Source: Fen-999 sp044220545
GTDB lineage: Bacteria > Pseudomonadota > Gammaproteobacteria > Burkholderiales > Rhodocyclaceae
Length of the DNA stretch: 64,000 nucleotides
NCBI GenBank assembly: GCA_044220545.1
Contig: JBGAQX010000001.1
Location: 62,001-126,000, forward strand
Direction: 5' to 3'
The notes beneath the pieces are model-generated. The model searched no databases. It saw nothing but the letters and a program-made list of their open reading frames with translations, and had not been told where the DNA came from. Made by a program: the position numbers and the translations under genes. Positions 1 through 12,757 of the stretch are shown piece by piece. Position 1 is the stretch's first letter; each line of letters begins with the position of its first letter.

Positions 1-2
1 TC

Positions 3-215
3 GTGACCGCCCATGGCAACAGCCTGCGCGCGCTGATCAAGTACCTCGACAATATCTCCGACCAGGAGATCGTCGGCCTCAACGTGCCCACGGGCCAGCC
101 GCTGGTCTATGAACTGGACGCCGACCTCAAGCCAATCAGGAGCTACTACCTGGGCGACGCGGAGGCCGTCAAGAAGGCGATGGACGCGGTTGCCAATCAA
201 GGCAAGGCCAAGTAG
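3..215 (+). CDS. gpmA: 2,3-bisphosphoglycerate-dependent phosphoglycerate mutase, C-terminal part
   Basis: This is the last 70 residues of the glycolytic enzyme that interconverts 3- and 2-phosphoglycerate; the rest lies before the window. The fragment carries the family's second catalytic histidine in the stretch TAHGNSLRAL, followed by the typical GLNVPTGQPLVYELD segment and a charged tail. The reading frame is open to the left edge, so the GTG at position 3 is an internal valine codon and not a start. The downstream envC start appears to overlap this 3' end. A gpmA-envC-ctpA order is common in betaproteobacteria, which supports the call. Confidence 0.93.
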   Translation: MTAHGNSLRALIKYLDNISDQEIVGLNVPTGQPLVYELDADLKPIRSYYLGDAEAVKKAMDAVANQGKAK

Positions 216-1500
216 GGGCGCCATCGGCGGCCTCTGCCTGGCGGCCGCCCTCTACGCCGCCGTCATTGGCGCGTCCGCTGCCGCCTCGCCCGCCGCCTCC
301 CCGGCGCGAGCTCCGACGTCCCGGAAAGCCGAGCTCAAGGAACAGCAAGGCGAGGTGCGCGAGCGCATCGAGGCCATGCGTCGCGATCTCGCCAAGAGCG
401 AGGAATCCCAGGCCCAGACGACAGACCAGCTACGCTTGACGGAATCGGCAATATCAGACGCAAACCGCAAGCTGCGACAACTGGCCGATCAGCGCGGCGG
501 CGTCGAGGCCGAGGTCAAGGAACTCGCGGCGCAGGCCCAGCGCCTGGCACAGCAAACAGAACTCCAGCAAAACCAGTTGTCCCGCCTGCTCGCCCGCCAT
601 TTCACGCACGGCGCCCGGGTTGAGATGGACGCGCTGCATCAACTGCTCGCCGGCGGCGACCCCAATCAGGCGGCGCTCGACTACTACTTTCTCACCCGCC
701 TGTCCCAGGCCAAGGCCGACCTGATCGCCGACCTGCGCGACAAGGCGCGGACGAAGAAGCGTCTGACCGACGCCGCGCGCGACAAGAGCAACGAGCTGGC
801 CGCCATCGAACAGAAGCAGCAGCAGGCACGCGGCGCGCTCCTCGACCAGCAGAAGCAGCGGCAGACCCTGCTGGCCACCATGGCCGACAGGATACGCGGC
901 CAGCGCCGGGAAATCGGCACTTTGCAGAAGGACGAAAAGCGCCTGGCCCGTCTGCTCGAAGGCCTGACGCGGGTCATCCAGCGACCGCCCCGCGAAACCG
1001 CCAGGCCCGTGCCGACGCGCTCCGGTCAGACGGCCGCCACCGAACGGCCCGCGCCGACCGTACAGAACGAGCGGAGTCCGGATCCGGATCAGGCCGGGGG
1101 CGCCTTTGCCAGCTTGAAGGGCCGGCTGCATTTGCCCGTGCGCGGCGAAGTCGCCGGTCGTTTTGGCAAGCCACGACCGGAAGGCGGCACCACCTGGAAA
1201 GGGCTGTTCATCCGCGCCGCCGAAGGCGGCGACGTCAGAGCCATCGCCGCCGGCCAGGTGGTCTATGCCGATTGGCTGCGGGGCTTCGGCAACTTGCTGG
1301 TGCTCGACCACGGCGACGGCTTCCTGTCGGTCTATGGCAACAACCAGTCATTGCTCAAGGAAACCGGCCAGTCGGTCAGGCCGGGCGACGTTGTGGCCAC
1401 GGTCGGCAACAGCGGTGGCAACCTGGAATCGGGTTTATACTTTGAGATCAGGCATCAAGGCCAGGCATTCGACCCGCTCCGCTGGGTCAGCCTGCGCTGA
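190..1500 (+). CDS. envC: EnvC-type murein hydrolase activator (degenerate M23/LytM domain)
   Basis: Periplasmic protein predicted to activate cell-division amidases rather than cut peptidoglycan itself. Starting at TTG 190 (AAGAAGG at 171-177 as possible ribosome site) gives 436 residues with a basic N-terminus, a hydrophobic Ala-rich signal segment, a long Gln/Arg/Leu-rich coiled coil (roughly residues 45-270), a Pro-rich linker, and a LytM fold from about residue 313. The zinc ligands of active M23 peptidases are absent: the usual HxxxD site reads WKGLF and the final HxH site reads LYFEI, as in EnvC. The frame is open further upstream to 109, but that would only read through gpmA in another frame. 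It is followed after 23 bases by ctpA, probably one transcript. Confidence 0.85.
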   Translation: MPIKARPSRGAIGGLCLAAALYAAVIGASAAASPAASPARAPTSRKAELKEQQGEVRERIEAMRRDLAKSEESQAQTTDQLRLTESAISDANRKLRQLADQRGGVEAEVKELAAQAQRLAQQTELQQNQLSRLLARHFTHGARVEMDALHQLLAGGDPNQAALDYYFLTRLSQAKADLIADLRDKARTKKRLTDAARDKSNELAAIEQKQQQARGALLDQQKQRQTLLATMADRIRGQRREIGTLQKDEKRLARLLEGLTRVIQRPPRETARPVPTRSGQTAATERPAPTVQNERSPDPDQAGGAFASLKGRLHLPVRGEVAGRFGKPRPEGGTTWKGLFIRAAEGGDVRAIAAGQVVYADWLRGFGNLLVLDHGDGFLSVYGNNQSLLKETGQSVRPGDVVATVGNSGGNLESGLYFEIRHQGQAFDPLRWVSLR

Positions 1501-1523
1501 TACCCTTCTACCACGGAGCACTC

Positions 1524-2957
1524 ATGCGCAGCAAGTTGCAGCAAGCCGGTCTCATCGGTGTCGGCCTCGTCGCCGGCATTCTGATCAGCGTCAATTATTC
1601 GGCGGTCGCCCAGAAAGACGCCATGGGGCCGCTGCCCATCGAGGAATTGCGCACCTTCGCCGACGTCTTCGGCGCGATCAAGCAGGGCTATGTCGAACCC
1701 ATCGAGGACAAGAAGCTGATCACCCACGCGATCAGCGGCATGCTGTCCAACCTTGACCCGCACTCCGCCTATCTCGACGCCGAGTCGTTCAAGGATCTGC
1801 AAGTCAGTACCCAGGGCGAATTCGGCGGGCTGGGCATCGAGGTTGGCATGGAAGACGGCTTCGTGAAAGTGGTTTCACCGATCGAGGACACGCCGGCCGA
1901 TCGCGCCGGCATCAAGGCCGGCGACCTGATCATCAAGCTCGACGACTCGCCGGTGAAGGGTTTGACGCTCTCCGACGCGGTGAAGAAGATGCGCGGCAAA
2001 CCCAAGACATCGATCAAGCTGACCGTGGCGCGCAAGGGTGAGACCAAGCCGCTCGAATTCACCATCGTGCGCGACAAGATCAAGGTGCAGAGCGTCAAGT
2101 CGAAGACCGTCGAACCCGGCTATGGCTACCTGCGCGTCACCCAGTTCCAGGAGGAGACGGCGGCCGATGTCGCCCGCCATCTCGACAAGCTGTTCAAGGA
2201 GAAGGACAAGGACGGCAAGACCGAGCCGATCAAGGGCCTGGTGCTCGACCTGCGCAACGACCCCGGCGGCCTGCTCCATGGCGCCATCGGCGTCGCCGCC
2301 GCCTTCCTGCCCGCGAAAGCGCTGGTCACGTCGACGGATGGCCGTACCGAGGATGCCAAGAAGAAGTACATCGCCAGCAGCGAAGACTATCTGCGCGGGC
2401 AGAAGAATGACTTCCTGAAAGACGTGCCGGCCGGAGCCAAGAACATTCCCTTGATCGTGCTGGTGAACGGTGGTTCGGCATCGGCGTCGGAGATCGTCGC
2501 CGGCGCATTGCAGGATCACAAGCGGGCGGTGATCATGGGGACCCAGACCTTCGGCAAGGGCTCCGTGCAGACGGTGCTGCCACTTTCCAATAACACCGCG
2601 GTCAAGCTGACCACGGCGCGCTACTACACGCCGAACGGTCGTTCGATCCAGGCCAAGGGCATTGTTCCGGACGTGCTGGTGGAGGAAACCGCCAACGGCG
2701 ACAAGCGCGAGCGCCTGCGCGAAGCCGATCTCGAGCGCCACCTCGACAACGACAAGGAAAAGGCGCCGACCAAGGATGCGGACAAGACTCCGGCCAAGCC
2801 GCAAGCCAAGACCGGCGCCAAGGGCAAGTCGCCGCACAAGGATGACGACGAGGACGCCGTCAAGGCGCCGAGCTCGGAAATCGCCGCCAAGAGCGACTAC
2901 CAACTCTCCCAGGCGATGAACCTCTTGAAGGCTTGGCAGGTCATCCAGGCGCGATGA
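1524..2957 (+). CDS. ctpA: Carboxyl-terminal processing peptidase (S41 family, PDZ)
   Basis: Periplasmic serine protease of 477 residues that trims or degrades proteins from their C-termini. The N-terminus has a hydrophobic export segment (residues 8-28). A PDZ domain covers about 95-180 (GGLGIEV, then AGIKAGDLI). The S41 catalytic core holds LRNDPGG at 243-249, the serine motif GSASASE at 317-323 and the lysine motif FGKGSVQT with K345, so it looks active. The C-terminal 90 residues are Lys/Asp-rich and low in complexity before a final helix. The start has GGAG eight bases upstream (1515). The neighbouring envC suggests a shared role in cell-wall remodelling. The stop overlaps the next start (ATGA). 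Confidence 0.93.
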   Translation: MRSKLQQAGLIGVGLVAGILISVNYSAVAQKDAMGPLPIEELRTFADVFGAIKQGYVEPIEDKKLITHAISGMLSNLDPHSAYLDAESFKDLQVSTQGEFGGLGIEVGMEDGFVKVVSPIEDTPADRAGIKAGDLIIKLDDSPVKGLTLSDAVKKMRGKPKTSIKLTVARKGETKPLEFTIVRDKIKVQSVKSKTVEPGYGYLRVTQFQEETAADVARHLDKLFKEKDKDGKTEPIKGLVLDLRNDPGGLLHGAIGVAAAFLPAKALVTSTDGRTEDAKKKYIASSEDYLRGQKNDFLKDVPAGAKNIPLIVLVNGGSASASEIVAGALQDHKRAVIMGTQTFGKGSVQTVLPLSNNTAVKLTTARYYTPNGRSIQAKGIVPDVLVEETANGDKRERLREADLERHLDNDKEKAPTKDADKTPAKPQAKTGAKGKSPHKDDDEDAVKAPSSEIAAKSDYQLSQAMNLLKAWQVIQAR

Positions 2958-3424
2958 GACTGAATCCGGAACAGGCGCGGCTGATCAGGGACAAGGAGCG
3001 GGGACTGCACCGCCCCCATGCCCTGCTGCCCCAGACCGGAACTCGCAAGCACCGCGAAATTCGCTTCGCCAAGTTGCCGCCGCACCAGATCGAGCGAGCT
3101 TATATGCTGCTCGCGCGCCTCGAGAAACTGGAACTGGCGCCCGGCCTGCTCACCAACAGCCTGTCGGTCTGGTACGACATCGCGGACTACACCATGGAAG
3201 GCCTGGAAGCCGCGTTGCGCCATGAAGGCTTCAACCTGGAGACCTCGCTCTACGCCAAGCTGATCCGCGCCCTGGTGTACTACGCCGAGGACACCCAGTT
3301 GCGCAACATGCACGGGCCCCAGCGACTGATCAAGCAGTCCCACGAGGTCTATTGCAAGGCCTGGGAAAACCACCCGCACGGCGACCGCGACGAAACGCCG
3401 CCCGAGCTTCGGCTGGATCGCTGA
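2954..3424 (+). CDS. Conserved protein of unknown function, 156 residues
   Basis: No known domain could be named. The start at 2954 overlaps the ctpA stop in an ATGA junction, so translation is probably coupled; an upstream in-frame start at 2933 would lie inside ctpA and is less likely. The product is soluble and mostly helical, with a basic N-terminal region (LNPEQARLIRDKERG), the segment NSLSVWYDIADYTMEGLEAAL near the middle, and a polar C-terminus. No signal peptide, membrane segment or metal motif is visible. It sits between a periplasmic protease gene and a MoeB-like gene, a position shared with small uncharacterised proteins in related genomes, but the context gives no function. Confidence 0.75.
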   Translation: MRLNPEQARLIRDKERGLHRPHALLPQTGTRKHREIRFAKLPPHQIERAYMLLARLEKLELAPGLLTNSLSVWYDIADYTMEGLEAALRHEGFNLETSLYAKLIRALVYYAEDTQLRNMHGPQRLIKQSHEVYCKAWENHPHGDRDETPPELRLDR

Positions 3425-3439
3425 CGCCACGTTCCCGCC

Positions 3440-4198
3440 GTGGACGACCGGCAACTGCTCCGCTACAGCCGCCACATCCTGCTACCCCAGATCGGCGTCG
3501 AGGGGCAGGAGAGGCTATTGGCGGCCCGGGCCCTGGTGCTCGGGGCCGGCGGCCTGGGCTCGCCGGCCGCCTACTATCTCGCCTCGGCGGGCATCGGTAC
3601 GCTGGCGCTGGCGGATGACGACAGCGTCGACCTGACCAACCTGCAACGGCAGATTCTCCACGCCACGGCCAGCATCGGCCGCCCCAAGGTCGACTCGGCA
3701 CGCGACACGCTCGCGCGCATCAACCCGGAATGCCGGGTGCTGGCTCTGCCGGAAAGGCTGTCGGGAGAACGCCTTGACGAGGAAGTGGCCGCCGCCGACG
3801 TGGTACTCGACTGCTCCGACAACTTCGCCACCCGCCACGCCGTCAATCGCGCCTGCGTGCAATTCCGCAAGCCACTCGTCTCGGGCGCGGCGATCCGTTT
3901 CGATGGCCAGGTGGCGGTGTTCGACAGCCGGCGCGCCGACTCGCCCTGTTACCACTGCCTGTTCCCCGAGGGCGAGGACGTCGAGGAAGTCCGCTGCGCG
4001 GTCATGGGGGTCTTTGCGCCGCTGACCGGCATCATCGGCACCGTGCAGGCCGCCGAGGCCCTGAAACTGATCATCGGTTGCGGCGAATCGCTGGCTGGCC
4101 GCCTGCTGCTGCTCGACGGCCTGGCCATGGAATGGCGGCAGATTCGCCTGCCGCGCGACCCGGGCTGTCCAATCTGTTTGGCGTCCCGGCCAGGCTGA
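3440..4198 (+). CDS. moeB: MoeB/ThiF/HesA-family adenylyltransferase (E1-like)
   Basis: ATP-dependent enzyme that adenylates the C-terminal glycine of a small sulfur carrier (MoaD for molybdopterin or ThiS for thiamine). The 252 residues match MoeB in length. Visible are the nucleotide-binding GAGGLGSP at 36-42, the DLTNLQRQ segment at 64-71, the magnesium-site region VLDCSDN at 122-128, and two zinc-binding pairs, C170/C173 (CYHC) and C243/C246 (CPIC). A cysteine at 186 lies where the thioester-forming residue falls in the family. The start is GTG with no clear Shine-Dalgarno sequence. MoeB and ThiF cannot be separated from sequence alone; mogA lies elsewhere in the window, which fits a molybdenum cofactor role. 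Confidence 0.85.
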   Translation: MDDRQLLRYSRHILLPQIGVEGQERLLAARALVLGAGGLGSPAAYYLASAGIGTLALADDDSVDLTNLQRQILHATASIGRPKVDSARDTLARINPECRVLALPERLSGERLDEEVAAADVVLDCSDNFATRHAVNRACVQFRKPLVSGAAIRFDGQVAVFDSRRADSPCYHCLFPEGEDVEEVRCAVMGVFAPLTGIIGTVQAAEALKLIIGCGESLAGRLLLLDGLAMEWRQIRLPRDPGCPICLASRPG

Positions 4199-4225
4199 GG
4201 TTCGCCTGGTACCAACTCCAAGGTT

Positions 4226-6690
<2,465 letters not shown>

Positions 6691-6694
<4 letters not shown>

Positions 6695-7761
6695 TGCCCA
6701 AGTCTCGCCCGCAGAAACTGGTCGCTGCCGACGAAGCGTCGCTCAATGACGTTCAAGCGCTTCGCACCGGCCAGATCGGAAAGTTCGGGCAAGCCGAACA
6801 TGCCGCGCGCCGAATCGCCGAGCAGAATCGGCGCCTGATAGATCAACAGCTCGTCGACCAGGCCTTCGGCCAGGAGCGAGCCGTTCAACCGCATGCCGGC
6901 TTCGACCAGAAGCTCGTTGATGCCGCGCCGGCCAAGTTCGCGCAGCATGGCGGCCAGGTCCACCTTGCCGGCCCGGTTGGGCAGCACGACGACTTCCGCG
7001 CCGGGAAGTGAACCGGCGCTCGCGGCAAAGATCAGTGTGTTGCCGCCAGCCAGCACCTTGGCGGTTGGCGGCGTTTCCAGCCGGCTGTCCACGACCACCC
7101 GCAGCGGCTGGCGCGTGCACGGCACATCGCGCACGGTGAGGCTCGGATCGTCGTCGCGCACCGTGCCATAGCCGGTCAGGATGGCGCAGGAGCGCGCGCG
7201 CCACGCGTGGGCATCGCGCCGTGCCTCGGGGCCGGTGATCCACTGCGACTTGCCATTGTTGAGCGCCGTCTTGCCGTCGAGACTGGCCGCCACCTTCAGG
7301 CGCACCCACGGTGACCGGCGCGTCATGCGCGAAATGAAACCGACATTGAGCGACAGCGCTTCGCTTTCCAGCAAGCCGCCACTCACCTGGACCCCCGCCA
7401 GCATCAGCCGCGCCAGGCCTTCGCCCGCCACCAATGGGTTCGGGTCGCGCATGGCCACCACGACGCGCGTGATACCGGCGTCGATCAGGGCATCGGCGCA
7501 GGGCGGCGTGCGGCCATAGTGACTGCAAGGTTCCAGAGTCACATATGCGGTTGCCCCGCGCGCGGCCGCGCCGGCCTGCCGCAGGGCATGCACCTCGGCA
7601 TGCGCTTCGCCGGCGCGCTGGTGCCAACCTTCGCCGACGACCAGATCATCCTTGACCAGCACGCAGCCAACGCGGGGGTTGGGCGTCGTCGTGTCGAGGC
7701 CCCGCTCCGCCAGCCGCAAGGCCCGGGCCATGTGGGCATGGTCGGCGGCGGAGAAGTTCAT
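6691..7761 (-). CDS. ribD: Bifunctional riboflavin biosynthesis deaminase/reductase
   Basis: Carries out two steps of riboflavin synthesis: deamination of the diaminopyrimidine, then NADPH-dependent reduction of the ribosyl side chain. In 356 residues the N-terminal deaminase has the zinc site HAE at 54-56 and PCSHYGRTPPC at 78-88. The C-terminal reductase domain starts near 150 (RLKVAASLDGKTAL) and ends with the LLVEAG and LIYQAPILLG segments. Both halves look intact and the length is normal. It overlaps nrdR upstream and the hybrid kinase downstream by 4 bases each. No FMN riboswitch lies before it, as expected for a gene inside an operon. Confidence 0.96.
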
Positions 7762-8237
7762 GTCGCGCGAGGGCGACGCGACTGGCGGGGCTTTTTCACT
7801 TCGCGGATCGCGTCGGAAAACTCGTCGAGATCCTCGAAGTTGCGATACACGGAAGCAAAGCGGATGTACGCCACCTTGTCGAGTTTCTTCAACTCGCGCA
7901 TCACCAGTTCGCCGACCCGGTCGGAGGCAACCTCGCGCTCCCCCAGCGTCACGAGGCGCTCCTCGATGCGGTCGATGGCCGCATCGACGCTTTCGGTCGG
8001 CACCGAGCGTTTGCGCAAGGCCAGCGTCATGCTGGCCTTGACCTTGTCGCGGTCGTAGTCAACCCGGCTGCCGTTCTTCTTGACGACCAGCGGCAGTTGC
8101 AGCTCGACCCGCTCGTAGGTGGTGAAACGCTTGTCGCAGGACAGGCAACGGCGGCGGCGGCGCACCGTGTCGCCGTCCTCGTTCTCCCGGGTATCGACCA
8201 CCTGGGTGTTCGGATCGGCGCAGTAAGGGCACTTCAC
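7758..8237 (-). CDS. nrdR: Transcriptional repressor of ribonucleotide reductase genes
   Basis: NrdR binds NrdR boxes ahead of nrd operons and represses them according to nucleotide bound in its ATP-cone. The 159-residue protein has the N-terminal zinc ribbon with C3, C6, C31 and C34, an Arg-rich recognition segment (VRRRRR), and the ATP-cone from about 49 (VVKKNGSRVDYDRDK). The C-terminal 10 residues are basic. The stop overlaps the ribD start (ATGA). glyA lies 14 bases upstream on the same strand, the standard glyA-nrdR-ribD order of proteobacteria. Confidence 0.97.
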   Translation of the reverse strand: MKCPYCADPNTQVVDTRENEDGDTVRRRRRCLSCDKRFTTYERVELQLPLVVKKNGSRVDYDRDKVKASMTLALRKRSVPTESVDAAIDRIEERLVTLGEREVASDRVGELVMRELKKLDKVAYIRFASVYRNFEDLDEFSDAIREVKKPRQSRRPRAT

Positions 8238-8251
8238 CGCTCAGGCACCGC

Positions 8252-9499
<1,248 letters not shown>

Positions 9500-9541
9500 G
9501 GCGGCGGCTTTCGTTTCAGAGGGAGTAAGAAAGTGATTTTA

Positions 9542-10177
9542 TCATTCGGCCGATTCTTCCAACGCCCGCTCCAGATGGCGCCGATCCGCCCAGTCCAGCA
9601 GGCGCCAACCGGCCGGGCCGACCTCGAACCAGTTGAGGGCCGCGTTGGGAATGGCAAAATCCCGGGGCGCCGACAAGTCGCGACCGGTGGCCCGGCGATA
9701 GCAGATATCGAGCGCGCCGCCATGCGACACCAGCAGGAGGCTTCCGCCCGGATGACGGCCGGCCAGTTGTTCGATGGTGGCCACGACGCGGTCGGCAAAG
9801 CTCGCCAGTGCCTCACCGGTCTCGAAGTCGTAGTCGAGGTCGCGCGCCACATAGCGGGCATGTACCCGCGGCCAGCGTTCCAGAATCTCCGCCGCCCTCA
9901 GGCCCTGGAGGATTCCATAGTGGCGCTCGCGCAAGCCGCGCTCGGCCCGCACCTCCAGGTCGAGCGCCCGGGTGGCCGTGTCCGCGGTCCGCCAGGCCCG
10001 CTCCAGATCGCTGCTGTAAGCGGCGGTAAAGGCGTGGCCGGCCAGCCCGCCGGCGGCGGCGGCGGCCTGCGCCTGGCCATTGGCGTTGAGCGGAATGTCG
10101 ACGTGGCCCTGGATGCGCCGTTCGACGTTCCAGTCGGTTTCGCCGTGGCGGATGATGCAGATTCGGGTGGCAGTCAT
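9542..10177 (-). CDS. Histidine phosphatase family protein (phosphoglycerate mutase-like)
   Basis: Small soluble phosphatase of 211 residues. The catalytic RHG motif is at 10-12 (RHGETDWN), with the second histidine in LLVSHGGALD about two thirds along, and the conserved ERHYGILQG segment between. The family includes GpmB, CobC (alpha-ribazole phosphatase) and broad phosphatases; nothing nearby concerns cobalamin, so the substrate is left open. The ATG at 10177 directly precedes the first beta strand; the frame stays open upstream to 10366 but that stretch codes for no recognisable sequence. No Shine-Dalgarno motif is evident. The gene is divergent from dctQ. Confidence 0.85.
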   Translation of the reverse strand: MTATRICIIRHGETDWNVERRIQGHVDIPLNANGQAQAAAAAGGLAGHAFTAAYSSDLERAWRTADTATRALDLEVRAERGLRERHYGILQGLRAAEILERWPRVHARYVARDLDYDFETGEALASFADRVVATIEQLAGRHPGGSLLLVSHGGALDICYRRATGRDLSAPRDFAIPNAALNWFEVGPAGWRLLDWADRRHLERALEESAE

Positions 10178-10276
10178 GGAGCGGAGCGGCAAGTGGTGTG
10201 GATTTCCACATTCGCCTAGCCAATCAACGAAGTTAGCGATTAAGCTACGCGACAGCAAATAAGATGTGGCAAACAC

Positions 10277-10296
10277 GCCGGATTTTACCGTCCGGC
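10277..10296 (+). other. Small inverted repeat in the leader before dctQ
   Basis: GCCGGA at 10277-10282 and TCCGGC at 10291-10296 can form a 6-bp stem with an 8-base loop, just before the strong AGAGGAGGGA ribosome site of dctQ. It could be part of the untranslated leader or an operator; nothing decides between them. The rest of this 145-base divergent region shows no convincing -35/-10 pair. Confidence 0.25.
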
Positions 10297-10322
10297 CGGG
10301 TACTAGAGGAGGGATAACGTCC

Positions 10323-10973
10323 ATGCAAGGACTACTCAAGCTGTCGAGCCTGATCGACAGCATCAATCAGGGTATCGGCAAGGCGGCAACCTGGCTGGTG
10401 CTCTTGGTGGTGGTCATCAGCGCCGGCAACGCGGTAATGCGCTACAGCGTCAACTGGAGTTCCAATGCCCTGCTGGAGATCCAGTGGTACTTGTTTTCGG
10501 CGATATTCCTCTTCTGTTCGGCCTACGTTCTGCTGAAGAACGAACACATCCGCATCGACGTCGTCACCGGCCGCTTCTCGGCGCGAACCCAGAACTGGAT
10601 CGACGTTTTCGGCATTCTGGTGTTTCTGTTACCCATGGCGCTGCTGACCCTCTACCTCTCGTGGCCGGTCTTCATGAACGCCTGGACCACCGGCGAAGGG
10701 TCGCCAAACCCGGGTGGCCTGGTGCGCTGGCCGGTACGGCTGCTGATGCCCATCGGCTTTCTTCTGCTGACGCTGCAAGGCTTTTCCGAACTCATCAAGC
10801 GCATCGCCTTCCTGACCGGCAAGGGCCCCAATCCGCTCGAGAAGATCAAGGGGCCGAGCGCCGAGGAGGAACTGGCCGAAGCAATCAGGAAGCACCAGGC
10901 GCCCCCGGACATGGCGGACATCGTCGGCATGAATCAGGCCATGGTCGATGGCAACAAAGGGGGCCGGAAATGA
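10323..10973 (+). CDS. dctQ: TRAP transporter small membrane subunit (DctQ)
   Basis: Small integral membrane subunit of a tripartite ATP-independent periplasmic transporter; it links the large permease to the binding protein. The 216 residues contain four hydrophobic segments (about 19-37, 52-72, 93-113 and 138-158), as expected. The ATG at 10323 follows a strong ribosome site, AGAGGAGGGA, at 10305-10314; an in-frame start at 10266 would lack this. The C-terminal 50 residues form a charged cytoplasmic tail. The stop overlaps dctM (ATGA). Confidence 0.92.
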   Translation: MQGLLKLSSLIDSINQGIGKAATWLVLLVVVISAGNAVMRYSVNWSSNALLEIQWYLFSAIFLFCSAYVLLKNEHIRIDVVTGRFSARTQNWIDVFGILVFLLPMALLTLYLSWPVFMNAWTTGEGSPNPGGLVRWPVRLLMPIGFLLLTLQGFSELIKRIAFLTGKGPNPLEKIKGPSAEEELAEAIRKHQAPPDMADIVGMNQAMVDGNKGGRK

Positions 10974-12751
10974 GCGCCTTCCTGATTGCCAACATGGCGC
11001 CGATCATCTTCGCCTCGCTGGTGTTCTTCCTGCTGCTGGGCTTCCCCGTCGCCTTCGCACTGGCCGCCAACGGCATCATCTTCGGCTGGCTGGGGATCGA
11101 ACTGGGCCTGTTCCAGCCTACTTTTTTCCAGGCGCTGCCGGAGCGCATCTTCGGCGGCATCATGAACAACGACACGCTGCTGGCGATCCCCTTCTTCACC
11201 TTCATGGGGCTGATCCTGGAACGCTCGGGCATGGCCGAGGATCTGCTCGACACCATCGGCCAACTGTTCGGCCCCGTCCGCGGCGGCCTCGCCTACGCCG
11301 TCGTGCTCGTTGGCGCCATGCTGGCGGCCACCACCGGCGTCGTCGCCGCCTCGGTAATCTCGATGGGGCTGATCTCGCTGCCCATCATGCTGCGCTACGG
11401 TTACGACCGGCGACTGGCGTCCGGCGTGATCGCCGCCTCCGGCACCCTGGCGCAGATCATCCCGCCCTCGCTGGTGCTGATCATCATGGCCGACCAGCTC
11501 GGCAAGTCGGTCGGCGACATGTACAAGGGCGCCTTCGTACCTGGTTTCGTGCTCTCCGGGCTCTACATCGGCTACGTGCTGCTGGTCACCCTGATCAAGC
11601 CGCAATGGGCGCCGGCCCTGCCCTTGTCGGCCCGAACATTCCGTGAGCCCAGTGGCAAGACCGGCAACATTTCCTTGCTGATCCTGACCGCTGTGTCATG
11701 CACCGCCGCGATCGCCTATGCCAAGCTGCGCCTGCCGGTGGACAACCCGGTCGACGAAACCATTGTCATCAGCATGCTGGTGGGCATTGGTGTCGCGTTC
11801 GCTCTGGCGGTGGCCAACCGCGTGACCAAACTCGGTCTGCTCTCGGCCATGGCCGAGAAGGTGACCTTCGTACTGATCCCGCCGCTGGCGCTGATCTTCC
11901 TGGTGCTGGGCACCATATTCCTCGGTATCGCCACACCCACGGAAGGCGGCGCCATGGGCGCGGCGGGCGCCATCCTGATGGCGCTGGCGAGAAGGCGACT
12001 CTCCTGGTCGCTGGTGCGACAAGCCATGGACAGCACCGCCAAGCTCACCACCTTCGTGGTGTTCATCCTGGTCGGCGCGCGCGTGTTCAGCCTGACTTTC
12101 TATGGCGTCGATGGCCACCGCTGGGTCGAGCATCTGCTCACCGACCTGCCCGGTGGCCAGGTTGGCTTCCTGATCGTGGTGAACATCCTGGTGTTCGTGC
12201 TCGCCTTCTTCCTCGACTTTTTCGAGCTGTCGTTCATCATCGTGCCCCTGCTCGGCCCGGTGGCGGAGAAACTGGGCATCGACCTGATCTGGTTCGGCGT
12301 ACTTCTGGCGGTCAACATGCAGACCTCGTTCATGCACCCGCCCTTCGGCTTCGCCCTGTTCTATCTGCGCTCCGTGGCGCCCACCTCCCCCTTCAAGGAC
12401 GCCCATACCGGCGCGCTGACCCAGCCGGTGACCACCGGACAGATCTATTGGGGCGCGATTCCCTTCGTGGTTATCCAGGTGATCATGGTCGCCCTGATCA
12501 TCGCCTTCCCGCAATTGGTCAGCTACGACAAGCCGATGAGCGACGCCGAGATGCAGCGCCAGGAGCAGGATGTCGATATCGGCCAGATGCTTCAGGACGA
12601 CGCCGATGCCGACACGACCGCCGAGAAGAAAGATGGCGAAGAAAACCCCGAGGATCAGGCCGACAAGGACGACGAGGCGCTGACCAAGGAACTTGAGGAC
12701 ACCAACAAGGACGCCGACAAGGGCGGCGACGGAAAGTCCCCCGGCAAGTAG
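10970..12751 (+). CDS. dctM: TRAP transporter large permease subunit (DctM), long form
   Basis: Sodium-coupled permease of the TRAP transporter. The 593 residues show about a dozen hydrophobic helices, DctM signatures such as LGFPVAFALAANG and PFFTFMGLILERSGMAEDLL near the N-terminus, and the ATPTEGGAMGA segment near 325. It belongs to the longer DctM group. The last 71 residues (codons from 12536) are a hydrophilic acidic tail rich in Asp, Glu and Lys, beyond the final helix; this tail is unusual. The start overlaps the dctQ stop. A bidirectional terminator follows at once, and the cognate binding-protein gene lies beyond it on the other strand. Confidence 0.93.
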   Translation: MSAFLIANMAPIIFASLVFFLLLGFPVAFALAANGIIFGWLGIELGLFQPTFFQALPERIFGGIMNNDTLLAIPFFTFMGLILERSGMAEDLLDTIGQLFGPVRGGLAYAVVLVGAMLAATTGVVAASVISMGLISLPIMLRYGYDRRLASGVIAASGTLAQIIPPSLVLIIMADQLGKSVGDMYKGAFVPGFVLSGLYIGYVLLVTLIKPQWAPALPLSARTFREPSGKTGNISLLILTAVSCTAAIAYAKLRLPVDNPVDETIVISMLVGIGVAFALAVANRVTKLGLLSAMAEKVTFVLIPPLALIFLVLGTIFLGIATPTEGGAMGAAGAILMALARRRLSWSLVRQAMDSTAKLTTFVVFILVGARVFSLTFYGVDGHRWVEHLLTDLPGGQVGFLIVVNILVFVLAFFLDFFELSFIIVPLLGPVAEKLGIDLIWFGVLLAVNMQTSFMHPPFGFALFYLRSVAPTSPFKDAHTGALTQPVTTGQIYWGAIPFVVIQVIMVALIIAFPQLVSYDKPMSDAEMQRQEQDVDIGQMLQDDADADTTAEKKDGEENPEDQADKDDEALTKELEDTNKDADKGGDGKSPGK

Positions 12752-12757
12752 ACGTAA

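Noticed and set aside
3440..4198. Ubiquitin-like bacterial defence (Bil/CBASS type) E1 enzyme
   Set aside because: No E2, JAB or ubiquitin-like gene is adjacent, and length and zinc Cys pairs fit ordinary MoeB/ThiF.
7762..8251. Possible FMN riboswitch linked to ribD
   Set aside because: ribD begins inside nrdR by a 4-base overlap, leaving no leader; nothing like an RFN element is seen.
9500..9541. Possible glycine or folate-linked riboswitch before glyA
   Set aside because: Only 42 bases separate glyA from the upstream gene, too short for a known aptamer.
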